64,000 bases of DNA from the NCBI RefSeq assembly GCF_023898315.1, contig NC_064616.1:546149602-546213601 (forward strand). The letters are read 5' to 3'. This document shows, piece after piece, positions 54,609-64,000 of the stretch. Both the position numbers and the translations under genes were made by a program. How positions within the stretch are numbered: the first letter of the stretch is position 1; every line of letters begins with the position of its first letter. The stretch comes from Schistocerca nitens. Taxonomy: Eukaryota; Arthropoda; Insecta; Orthoptera; Acrididae. The notes beneath the pieces were generated by a model. That model saw only the letters and a list, made by a program, of their open reading frames with translations. It was not told the origin of the DNA and did not search any database.

Positions 54609-55604
54609 GGAGCTTACAGCTGTATACCTTCTGAGATGTGATGTTCTCCTATTAGGTAGCACAGCCCCGACCGCTTGACGTGCGTCCTGTTGTATTACCG
54701 CCAGGTGATGAGAAGAGAGACGTCAGTGCTGGTCAGGGTCACCTTCTTTGGGCTGGGAATTATTTCGTCTTGGTAGTTAGTCTGCGTTCTAGGAAACACT
54801 GAAATATTCTCAAGGGAAACATGCATGCTTATTACAATCATCAAATGGTTTTATTCTCCAGCGTCTATTGTAAGTGGATACGAAACATCAAATTTTTTTT
54901 TGTATGTACTATTGGGCACAGCGTCAATTGTTCCTTTATGGCAGTAGCCCAAATGGAAATCTGGCTTTTGCAATCACATTCATAACTTTCCTTATCTTTA
55001 TGAAATTAAAAGTTAATATTTGGCTGTTTGATTGCTAGAAGGCAAACTAATACATACTAAAAATATCCAACGCTTGCATGTACCTATGCGCCGTAAAAAC
55101 GATAAGTGTGCTGTTAAATACCAGATATACGCCCTTAAATATTGGAAACTAAAAATATATTAACAGTGTACTTCAAAGGAAGTTATATGTATTAAATTAT
55201 GTTAGATAGAGAGGGGTGGGAGGTGGAAGTAATGTTTTTTGTCTATAGTGTAAAAACAAGTTAGTTAATTTACACATGATTCCATTTCCGCTTCAGCTCA
55301 CATTCTCGACGGTTGAATGTCATTTGCACTTCGACTGATCAGCCTAGAAAGGTTACGGATTCAGCTGTCATAAAGTACATATTCAATTATTTTTACTTTT
55401 CATATCATTTATAACACAACACAACCCCAAAAGGTGATAAGAGCTTCTTACCCCAAAAGAGCTTCTTACCCCAACACAAAATATCCCGAGATAAATCGAA
55501 TTTGTCAAATGTGTCACATATGTACCAAGCTGCTTCCGCTATTACAGAGTCTTCCTTAAAAGTCACTAAATTCTCGCCGCGACCCCCACAAATAGGAGTG
55601 TCTT
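54609..55604. other. Gene-free, AT-rich stretch
   Basis: Contains a short imperfect repeat aagagcttcttacccca at about 55438-55475 and no supported ORF. Confidence 0.45.
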
Positions 55605-57600
55605 ATCCTCATCTGTATCTACATCTACCTTCATAGTCTGCAAGCCTCCCTATGGTCAGTGTCGGAGGTATCTCTAAATTTTCTCAACAGTGTTCCTATA
55701 GTGATTCCCACCTCAGTTCTCTAAACAGCTCCGTAATGCTCGCGTGTTGTTTCAACATACAGGAAATAAATCAAGCAACCCATCTCAGACTTGCATGGAT
55801 GCCTGCCTTTGATCTGACCTGGTGTGGATCCAAAACAATAAAACAGTACTGAACAATAGGGCACACTAGCGAACTATGTGCTGTCTCCTTTACTGATGAA
55901 ACACACTTTCCAAAAATTCTCCCAATAAACTGAAGTCGACCATTCACCTTCCGTGCTACAGTTCTTGCATGTTCATTCCATTTTGTCGTCATTGTGACAA
56001 GCATCACACTACTAATATTATATTCCAACATTATAGGTTTGTTTTTGCCACTCATCTGCGTTAACTTACATTTTTCTACACTTAGTGTTAGCTGCCATTC
56101 GTCACACCAACTATCAATTCTAAGTCGTCTTATATCCTCCTACAGTCACTCAAGTTCGACACCTTACGCTATACCACGGCATTAGCAAACCACCATAGAT
56201 TGCTGCCCACGTTGTCCGTCAAATAATTTACGTATATAGAGAATAATCGGTGTCCCATCATACTATCGTGAGGAACTCGTGATAATACTCTTGTCTCTGA
56301 AGAACAATCGCCGTCGAGGACAACATACTGTGTTCTATAACTAAAAAGTGTTCCACTACTCACATATTTGTGCCCCTATTCCATATGCTCATACCTTCTT
56401 AAACGGCCTGCAGTGGGGTACACCGTCAAATGCTTTACGGAATCCTAGCAATATGTAATCCGCCGTTGACCTACATCCATGGTTCCCAGTGTATCATGTC
56501 AGAGGAGGGCAAGCTGAGCTTCGCACTAGCGATACTTTCTAAAGTCGAGCTGATCTGTGGACAAACATTTTTCCCTATGAAGGAAATTTACTGCAGTCGA
56601 AATGAAAATATATTCGTGGATGCTGCAGAAAACCGATGTTAAAGATACTAGTTTGTAATTTAGCGGGCCTGTTCTTTTACGCTTCTTATATGCAGGAGTC
56701 AACTGCACTTTTTTTCTGTCGCTTGGGTCTTTTCGTTGAACCAGAGCTTCACGATAAATGCAAGCTAAGTAAAACCCCAATATAGTAGAGCACTCATTGT
56801 AAAGTCGAATTGGAATTCCATCAGCACCTGGCGACTTATTTGCTTTCAACTCTTTGAGTTCTTTCTCTGCACTGCCGATGCTTATTACAATATCCTTCAT
56901 ACGGGAGTCTGCGCGATGGTCAAACTACGGTTTGCATGTACAATTCTACTGTGTAAACTACTTCATAATGCGACATTTACAACTTCGACCTTACTTTCGT
57001 TATCTTCTACTGTCACTCTAGTTTGATCAACCCACTTAGCGATTTTATGTAGTACCAGAGTTTTTTCGGGTTCCCGGCAAGATCTGTTGCTATGACGGTA
57101 GTAGGTGTTGTAAGCTTCATCCATCGATCTTTTTACAGATGCACGAATGTCTATTAACTTTTGCCTGTTCTTATTGGCGCGTTCTGTTTTGAACCGAGAG
57201 TGCTACAGTCTTTGCTTCCTTAGAATTTTTCGAATTTCGCTGTTAGACTACGGTACGTCTTGTCCGTCCTTAATCCATCTACTCGGCGCATATTTCAGCA
57301 GAATGTGAATACAACACCTTTAAACTTCCTCTACTCCTCTAAGTCCATCGTACTGGAACTAAATGATGTCAATTTATTGTCTAGGTGGGATGCTGACAAG
57401 TGTCTATCTGCTCTTTCTAGCAGAAAAAACACTCTGGGCCTTCTTGGTTGACTTACTTTGGTAACCTAAGTCGCAATGCCGACATGATGGTCACTGATAC
57501 CTATCTCTGTGCTGACGGCGTATATTATTAGGTCAGGCCTGTTTGTAGCTAAGAGGTCTATAAATTTTCAACTGCGTCTGGCCTGTAGAACTAGCAGCTC
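55605..57600 (-). pseudogene. CR1/jockey-like LINE endonuclease-RT relic
   Basis: Minus-strand order: endonuclease C-terminus FIDLLATNRPDLIIY...GISDHHVG (SDH motif, about 57560-57490); linker with RFKTERANKNRQKLI; RT start LKELKANKSPGADGIPIRLYN (56870-56790), NYKLVSLTSVFC, then YILLGFRKAFDGVPH (about 56440), RVPHDSMMGHRLFSIYVNYL and NLWWFANAVV (the FADD block has become FANA), then KWNEHARTVARKVNGRLQFI and ECA-like HSSLVCPIVQYCFIVLDPHQ in frame 56055-55771. A short atgtagata-type tail ends it near 55605. Stops and frameshifts throughout; catalytic Asp pair lost. Confidence 0.7.
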
Positions 57601-58090
57601 ACGACAGATTCCGGAAACGTGTTCGAAAAAATTTCGCTAGATTGTCTGTCTGTATCACCTGCAATGCATCCATAGACATCCCTGTCTAAGGAAACTGTCG
57701 ACTCTAGCAACCCCCAAATTGTGAGCTGCGCTTGCACCCCGAGCAAGCCCCCTGCAGCCTTCACCACCTCCGCCAGCTTTCTGTGTGAACTGAGGATGGT
57801 ATCGGAACTTAAGAGACAGGCACCGTTGGTGCCAACGTACTCCACATCTTGCAGATGACTGTAGCCTGCCCGTTCGATAGCTACAGGCAAGACCTCCTCC
57901 ACATAGTGGATGAGACCTCTGGCAGAAATACCGAGTGCACACTGGCTTTCTTTCTGGCCCTGACCGCTGTCTGCCAAAGGTGCTCCATAAGGCGCCTAGT
58001 GTTGGAGCCCCTGATAACTTGGAAGCCCCTATCCCTGCATGCCAGCTCGGACCCTGCTCAACGAGCGGCCAGGGGTCCACTCACAGAGTA
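57601..58090 (-). pseudogene. Upstream LINE ORF, possibly an esterase-like or ORF1 segment
   Basis: The frame 57977-57591 reads GLIHYVEEVLPVAIERAGYS, VEYVGTNG, TILSSHRKLAEVVKAAGG and ends in a stop. The word VGTNG followed by a regularly spaced helix resembles the GTND block of SGNH-type hydrolase domains that some CR1-like LINEs carry. The resemblance is weak and an overlapping frame (58080-57655) is also open. Adjacent and co-oriented with the LINE relic, so probably part of it with an internal deletion between. Confidence 0.3.
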
Positions 58091-58826
58091 AATAGGCTAG
58101 GTCTGACTGCCAGCTTCCTCATTGGCCCTCCACTTGGAGCAACGCAAATGCGTAACCACCTGCCACTCATCCTCTCATGAGGGTACATCCACCACCTCAG
58201 GTACACTAGGAATTGCCTTCGCAGTAGAGAACTTTGGCGAAGCATGAAACATCAAAGGTTTTCGTGCAACGCGCCAGCTTCTCCGCCATCAATGCACTCC
58301 GAGGCAACAGGCTGAAGACGACTCACCGTAGAAAAAACAGCACTCAGCTGTTCGGGCACTGCGGCCAGCTGCTCCTGTGTCCACACACACTCTGCACACA
58401 TACTACACATCGCAGGATTATTGACTTAAGAAGTGACTATAAAGGCACTGACAGAAACCTAGATATGCAACCCGCTAAACTCCTGACGTGTTACCAATGG
58501 AGGCTGACATCTTTTGAGCTGTGAAGCTGGCTGTTCAGCTGAAACGAAAACTGCTCTACAGACTGCCAGACAACTTTTCACAGTTGTCTCCTTGTACTAA
58601 GACATGTAGATACTAAGCCTGATTGAAATTGCTTGGAGGGTCCCAGAACTGTACTAGATCATATACACGAAGATATAAGATTATAATTAAGGATATCTGT
58701 ATTTTATTAGCTGCTTCACTGCAAACGAAAGTTACTAAGTATTAGCACGGTTTACTGCTGATCTGACTTCGTTCCTAAAAGTCAGAGAAGACTTAGTCGC
58801 ACATGTCGTTAACAATTTTGATGTAA
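58091..58826. other. Gene-free stretch
   Basis: May include the 5' part of the CR1-like LINE up to about 58300; no motif decides it. Confidence 0.35.
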
Positions 58827-58840
58827 TTTGTGTAGAAATT

Positions 58841-59037
58841 GGCCGGCCGGAGTGGCCGAGCTGTTCTAGACGCTTCAGTCTGGAACCGCGCGACCGCTAC
58901 GGTCGCAGGTTCGAATCCTGCCTCGGGCATGGATGTGTGTGATGTCCTTAGGTTGGTTAGGTTTAAGTAGTTCTAAGTTCTAGGGGACTGATGACCTCAG
59001 ATGTAAGTCCCACAGTGCTCAGAGCCATTTGAACCAT
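58841..59037 (+). mobile_element. SINE family 1 copy, plus
   Basis: Head ggccggagtggccgagctgt, B box ggttcgaatcctgcc, tail agagccatttgaaccat. Perfect 14-bp duplication tttgtgtagaaatt at 58827-58840 and 59038-59051. Confidence 0.95.
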
Positions 59038-59051
59038 TTTGTGTAGAAATT

Positions 59052-60589
59052 CACCCAGTTTGCTACTTAATTTGCGTCGTTTGCGTTAAGGCAGATTTTG
59101 AATCTAAGAGTCGGCCTGACTTTAAGTGTATACAGTCTGCCAAGGCTGCTTCAGTATTTCATCGTACTAAAAGGAAAGTATATTCGCAATATTTTCAAGT
59201 TGCCACCTAATGGTATCTCAATAAAAAGTTGTACTCTTGAAGGAGCTTACAAACATTACAGAAATCGCTTCATGATGCAAGAATTTTAAGTCTTTCGCTA
59301 CTGTATCAAAGAAGTTACATGGTTCAATTTGAGATAGGAAACAGAAACAATTATTCTCCTTTCCTCATTTTAGTGAATTAATCTGTTGCCATGAGAAGCA
59401 ACGGTTCTTCTATAGGTTATAAAACTCTTAAACACCAAATTCCGGTATCGACGTTTACGCTTTCTTTTATTACTACAAAATTATTACTTGAGTGCTACGC
59501 AACACTCAATCAAATAACACCCCGCATAAAAGTAATCAGAGGACATAAAATGAAGAAATAAAACACCTGGCTGCGGGTGACCGATGGAGACATTACTGAA
59601 GGCGCATGGCAAAGCAATATGGCAGATTACCTTAGCAGTGACATGGAGGCGTCAGTTGTCGGGTTGTGATCGCAGTTACGAGTTGCCATCGTAATTCAAG
59701 CTGGTCACAACTAGAGAGCAAGGGGGTAATTAACTTTTTCTCTTGACTAACGGACAGTCAACGATAGGACATTTCTGGTGCTTGTAGCGCTCAGTTTCAC
59801 AGTCTCAAAATGACGCCTAAACGTTAGGACTATGTCGTCTTGAGACTGACTGTACCAGACAGGGAAACACAGAATCACGTCTTGAGGGCAATGAAATTGG
59901 ATTCCAGTAAGGGAAAGATCTTCTTGTGAGGATTAATAGTTTTCTGAAATGTTTATGCTCGTTGTCGGTATAAGAGGTGAAGTGTTTTGGTTTGGCAGTG
60001 GGTTGTAGAAACTGTTTACCACACTTACATTCTCAGCACAGAAATGCTATACAAGGGAGTGTAGATCTTGTATATCATTAAACTAACATATTGATATTTG
60101 CAGCCACTGAAGCCCTATGATCTCAACACTGTGATTAATACAAATGAGAAGTATCCTTATTACTCGTTAGTGATGCAAAGGAAGTAAATTTCTTACAATA
60201 CGTATTAAATGCTACAAATGGGTTTGCGTGTTCTGCAATGGAACGCCGTCACAGAGACAGCACATGCCAGTTATGCAAAAGAAATCGCTAATATAGATTT
60301 TTTTATTAGAATCGCCAGACTTGAATTGTTGTAGGACGAAATTAAATGTAATTATAAGTTTTAACGTATGAATTAATCTTCTCAAGTTCATATGACCATT
60401 AAAGGATTTAGAGTCAATTATTTGAGCCAAAGGATAAATAGAACTAACCTTAATTATGTCGCATACCAAGCGCTGGTTTTTCCTAAGACTGTGCGTCACG
60501 GTCGGTTCGTGAGCACAAATTAGCTGGTTGGCCTTCGTGACAGGGAGACTTTGACCTGACTAAGAAGTGGCTATAAATGATGTGAAGGT
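59052..60589. other. Gene-free stretch
   Basis: No supported ORF or repeat signature. The frames at 59098-59289 and 60212-60499 have no motif. Confidence 0.4.
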
Positions 60590-61487
60590 AACAAAAGGCT
60601 GGGTGATAAACAAGCAACTCTCCAGAGCGTTCAACAATCTGAAGTTTATTAGAAAATGTACAGACTGAACACTAGAGCTCTGGCGGAGATGTGTCCTATG
60701 AGCGGCCAAGTCTGATACAGAGACAGCGTAATGACATTGTCGTTCCGTCTACTCTCAGAATGCGATCCACACTAAAATCAGAGTCCCACAGCTGCTGCCT
60801 ATCGACGCCTGCAGACTATCTCCTGACGGCCTCTTCCGGCTAACTCCTGTCTCTCTAACTCGGACGACTTCCCCCCCTCGGAGCATCTTGCTGCCGATTT
60901 TCCCTTCGACCCCGCCGGCTATTGCAGTGACGTAATGTCGAGAGCTACTTGCCTCCTTCTGGCTGCACTATTCTTCAGTGGTTCTTCAGAGGCTGGGTGG
61001 AGGGTTGAGATGTTTCTGTTAATATGGTCGTACACTGCGTCCGAATGTCCGTATTGGCTTCTTATGATGTAGTGCTGTCCCCACCAGAACGCCATCTCAC
61101 TTTCTCCCTCTCAAGGTCCTGTTACCAGAAGTGTACACAGAGCCCTCCTTGTGCCATTATGGCTTATAGCTTTTAGCATGCTGTCAGGACGGCTGCCTGT
61201 CAGCCTGGCGCTGACTAGCCATCCCGCTTCCGGGTCTGTGGCTCCTCTCGCCGTGCTAAATCACATTACTGTTGCTAGATTGCTGTCAACACGGCTGCCC
61301 ATCAGCCTGTCCCCAGCTAACCACACCGTTTCTGGGTCTGTGGCTTCTCTAGCCACCAGTACATACATCACTGTTGCTTCTTTATAGTTTATCAATTGAG
61401 TTATTAACAACGCCTTAACAATTCCCCGTTTTGTTGTTACTAGTACAATTAAGACTTCGTTTTACTCATGGATATAACGCCTCCCCC
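60590..61487 (-). repeat. Candidate 3' LTR of an envelope-bearing LTR element
   Basis: On the minus strand it follows the envelope-like ORF and a purine-rich word ggcgggggagg (about 61500-61488), the usual place of the polypurine tract and 3' LTR. It contains a poly(A) signal aataaa (complement at 60645-60650) near its end. GC-rich, with an internal 102-bp tandem duplication. No second LTR lies in the window, so the limits are inferred. Confidence 0.45.
61181..61384. repeat. Tandem duplication, 2 x 102 bp
   Basis: ctgtcaggacggctgcc at 61181 and ctgtcaacacggctgcc at 61283 start two similar units that both contain tctgtggct and end cactgttgct. Lies in the candidate LTR. Confidence 0.8.
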
Positions 61488-61779
61488 GCCAGCAGAATCG
61501 GCGTTACTCTTCAGAGTAGCGTCAATTGTGAATCCTTTTTATTTAATTTTTATTACATACATCACAGGTTTTATTTTGGTTTGTTTCATTAACACTTTGA
61601 CATAATATGTTTTCCTTAGCACTTGATAGAACATAATTTACTTAACACATTACATATTCACAACACAGTTTAATTAAACATTGGTGAATATAATCGTATT
61701 AACACACTGATACAGTTACATTAACTTTTCATCTCTTTAGTTAAATTTTGGTATATATATTTTTACAATTTGCTTTCAC

Positions 61780-62160
61780 TTAACGCCGGTTTCTGAATAA
61801 GACCGCCTCATCTTGACCGTTTCCCCACCTTTCGTAAATCACATCTTCAGTCTCTTTATTGCTTTGTCTTTTAGTTAAACGCCTTTCCGGATATTGGTTC
61901 ACAATTACATTCCGTATACACATTTTACCGCAATAATCATTATTGCCAAAGTATTTCCATATGCTTTTAAAACATTCCTGACAGCATTTACAGTGTTTAT
62001 AACAACATGTCACTGTAATTAGGATAATTGTTGTTATAGTTATATATGTAAGTACTGAATAGTGTGTGAAGTATCGAGAATATTTCAGTTCCTCCTCCTG
62101 TCTTTCTGCCATTCTCTGGACATCGTCCAATCTTTTTCCTGCGGATTTTAAATCGTCCAT
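61780..62160 (-). pseudogene. Retroviral envelope-like protein, C-terminal remnant
   Basis: The 126-residue minus frame has a charged helical stretch (about residues 1-28), one strongly hydrophobic segment (about 36-52), a Cys-rich juxtamembrane part (about 53-85) and a basic cytoplasmic tail, ending at the stop next to a candidate LTR. This plan is that of the C-terminal end of an envelope protein in insect errantivirus-like (Ty3-type) elements: stalk, membrane anchor, short tail. The ectodomain, cleavage site and any upstream pol are absent; sequence right of about 62230 belongs to another element. So it is a truncated old copy. It could instead be an unrelated small membrane protein, but the LTR context argues against that. 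Confidence 0.45.
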
Positions 62161-62949
62161 CTGTGTTACTACCTGCTCTAATGGTAAATCTTACGATAAC
62201 ACTGACACATTGCTCTTCTCTTCATTCACAATACAACAATCGAATTGTACCCTCCAGGGGCTCACAGTTCTTTTGTGAGTTCGTGCGTGGCTCACATGAG
62301 GCTCCGAGATATTGCAGCTCATTCTTCATTCCCTAACACTTTTCCTTCTCCCTACTCCCTCCCACCCTAACCCTGCTCCTTCCCTGTTGCCACTTCCTTC
62401 CCGTTGCCACCTCCTTCCCCTCTCTCGGTGTTCTGCTTTATTTCGACCTGGCTATGCCCCTGGTTTCCTTCATTGGATGCAATTTTGTTGCCAGTTCTTT
62501 CACCCTTTTGGCATTTCGGTCCCCACTTAAGGTTTGACTTCCTCTTCAAAACTTCCTGTTTTTGGTGTGAGCCATATGGGGAAGAACTCCCTCCCGAGCA
62601 TCTGCAGTGTGGATTCCTCGCTGCTCTCCCTTGCCCTCACCCTTCCCCACTGTAACCCCCTTCCATCCTGCTAGATCACCAGCATGTGTAGCCAGTCCAT
62701 GTGGTGGGGCTGTTATGTACCCATATGTCTGAGCCCCCTGACAACACAGGGATCACACTACTGATACCTGAGCTGTTCCCTCCCTTTGCATGCCAAGGAG
62801 TGGTTACCTGTCTTCTTGGAACATCGGTACTCACAGCAATGGCGGCTGTGCCAGATGGCCTTTGCTGTGGCTCGGTGGCGGCCATTGGAAGAGCCCCTGG
62901 TCGGCGTGGGTGGTATCAGGGCGGATGCTTGGCGTATGAAGTATATCAA
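62161..62949 (+). other. Likely 5' part of an I/jockey-type LINE, CT-rich
   Basis: From about 62250 the composition changes to CT-rich with short plus-strand frames leading into the ORF1 relic. Probably its 5' untranslated region; no motif proves it. Bases 62161-62250 belong to neither clearly. Confidence 0.35.
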
Positions 62950-63760
62950 GCTGCAAAAATCTGGCAGTTCTCACACGTCCATCTCTTCGAATGGTGAAGG
63001 ATCCTTAACTGCACTCTCATATGACCCGGCACTCTTAGGCTAGCCATCTTGGGCTGAAACGTTTTCCCCATTACGTAGTCTGTACTAGGACAGATGGCGA
63101 CACATTCACCGCCACAAAGTCATTGTTTTTCGCGAAAAATATTTGGGACAGGTTTGGTGAATTGAAGTCTATTAGTAAGATGCAGTCGGGCTCCCTGCCA
63201 CCGAATCCGCAGCTGTCCATGCCTGTGATCGTCTTGGCAATGTCCCAGTGTCTATCACTGCTCACCAATCTCTGAATACGGTCCAGAGGCCGTTTTGATG
63301 GCGACAGTACCCTACAAAATGATGTGGAGCGACGTGGCGTTCATTTCGTTCGACATGTGCAGAAGGGTCGCAAATACAACCGCACCAATACTGCTGCCTT
63401 CATCCTGGCTTTCGAGGGGTATACCTGCCCAGAGAAGGTCAAGGTTATGTGTTACAGATGTGACGTAAAGCCATACATCCCTCCAACTATGTGGTGCTTT
63501 CGATGCTTGCGTTTCTGGGATATGTCATCCCATTGTACAGCGACCCTTTCTGTGGTGACTGTGCCTACTCCGTCCATGAGGGAACCCCTTATCTTCCGCC
63601 ACCAGTGTGTACTAATTGTGCTGGCTGCCACTCCCCTCACTTACCGGATTTCCCGGCTTTCAAGAGAGAAAGAAGATACAGGAACATGAGTCCGTCGATC
63701 GCCTGTCTTACATTGAGGCTCACCAAAAGATTGAGATCCTACATCCAGTCTCACTATCTT
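62930..63760 (+). pseudogene. I/jockey-type LINE ORF1 (gag-like, zinc knuckle) relic
   Basis: Translated patches follow the ORF1 order of jockey/I-type LINEs: MKYIKLQKSGSSHTSIS (about 62938), FAKNIWDRFGELKSISKMQS (about 63130), VERRGVHFVRHVQKG, NTAAFILAFEGYTCPEKVKV, then zinc-knuckle remains CFRCLRFWDMSSHC (first knuckle, the Gly-His pair lost), CGDC...VHEGTP and VCTNCAGCHSPHLPDFPAF with RERR after it. In intact proteins the knuckles bind nucleic acid and package the LINE RNA. Stops and frameshifts at several points. ORF2 would lie right of the window. Confidence 0.6.
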
Positions 63761-64000
63761 CAACTTTTGCCTCTGTTACTTCCTTTCCTCTTCCTCCTCC
63801 TCCTCCCCTCTTCCTCCCACTCCGTCAACCTTACCCCAGCCCTGCCTCACTCTCCCCTCCACCTCCCCTGCTGTTCCCATGACCTCTCATCAGGGAGTCA
63901 CCCCCCTACCCCAGCCGAAGAAGTGCCTACCTTCTTCGGCTTCAGCCAGTGATAGGACTCCCTCCTGGGAACCCTCTCCCCAGCGTCTCTCACATCAGAA
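63761..64000 (+). other. CT-rich spacer after ORF1 relic
   Basis: Rich in ctcctcctc and ccccagcc words. The open frame through it is a composition effect or the low-complexity C-terminal end of ORF1. No ORF2 start is visible before the window ends. Confidence 0.4.

Noticed and set aside
57849..58180. Plus-strand ORFs opposite the LINE upstream segment
   Set aside because: They are antisense shadows; the minus-strand frame is co-oriented with the adjacent LINE and has the better motif resemblance.

Overview
This window is repeat-dominated DNA from a large insect genome. The tRNA-derived SINE family that occurs more than ten times, the short-TIR Tc1-like elements and the RTE-like LINE are of types I associate from memory with grasshoppers and locusts (Orthoptera, Schistocerca-like). 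That assignment is an inference and no host gene was found to support it. I see no convincing single-copy protein gene, rRNA, functional tRNA or CRISPR array. Nearly every recognisable coding stretch belongs to a transposable element, and almost all of them are broken.

Layout. 1-4540: the right end of a Tc1-like element inserted in the 3' LTR of a minus-strand LTR element that carries a coiled-coil gag-like ORF but no visible pol. 6029-7335: a Tc1-like element split by a SINE in its second catalytic motif. 8455-11510: a mariner transposase split by a minus-strand RTE-like LINE (copy A). 12.3-17.3 kb: SINEs and gene-poor DNA. 17.5-18.0 kb: a tRNA-derived SINE and the 3' end of a CR1-like LINE. 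18137-19558 and 22814-24235: two near-identical Tc1-like elements. 20523-24822: one RTE-like LINE (copy C) broken by two SINEs, a DD41D mariner and a Tc1. 25.7-26.5 kb: a much older DD41D transposase. 28097-32176: a long foldback element bounded by (TA)n tracts, whose arms hold a SINE and a nearly full-length RTE-like LINE (copy B) with a 13-bp target duplication. 34.4-36.0 kb: three SINEs and a solo LTR. 37.4-40.6 kb: a decayed minus-strand LTR retrotransposon with gag, protease and RT-leader pieces. 42057-43288: a Tc1-like element. 45406-47287: a second DD41D mariner. 47.3-49.3 kb: a hAT remnant interrupted by another Tc1-like element. 49.6-52.1 kb: an old RTE-like LINE with a SINE, then a non-autonomous hAT-like element containing a chimeric SINE. 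53240-53789: a second foldback element. 54325-54608: a promoter-like tandem duplication. 55.6-58.1 kb: a minus-strand CR1/jockey-like LINE. 60.6-62.2 kb: a minus-strand LTR with an envelope-like C-terminus next to it. 62.9-63.8 kb: an I/jockey-type ORF1 with zinc knuckles.

The value of the window is its insertion history. At least eight insertions have readable target-site duplications, so relative ages can be ordered. Several young elements interrupt catalytic motifs of older ones. All coding elements seen carry stops or frameshifts, so any activity would need copies elsewhere in the genome. Boundaries come from reading TIRs and duplications by eye. Family names are by motif recognition, not by database search.
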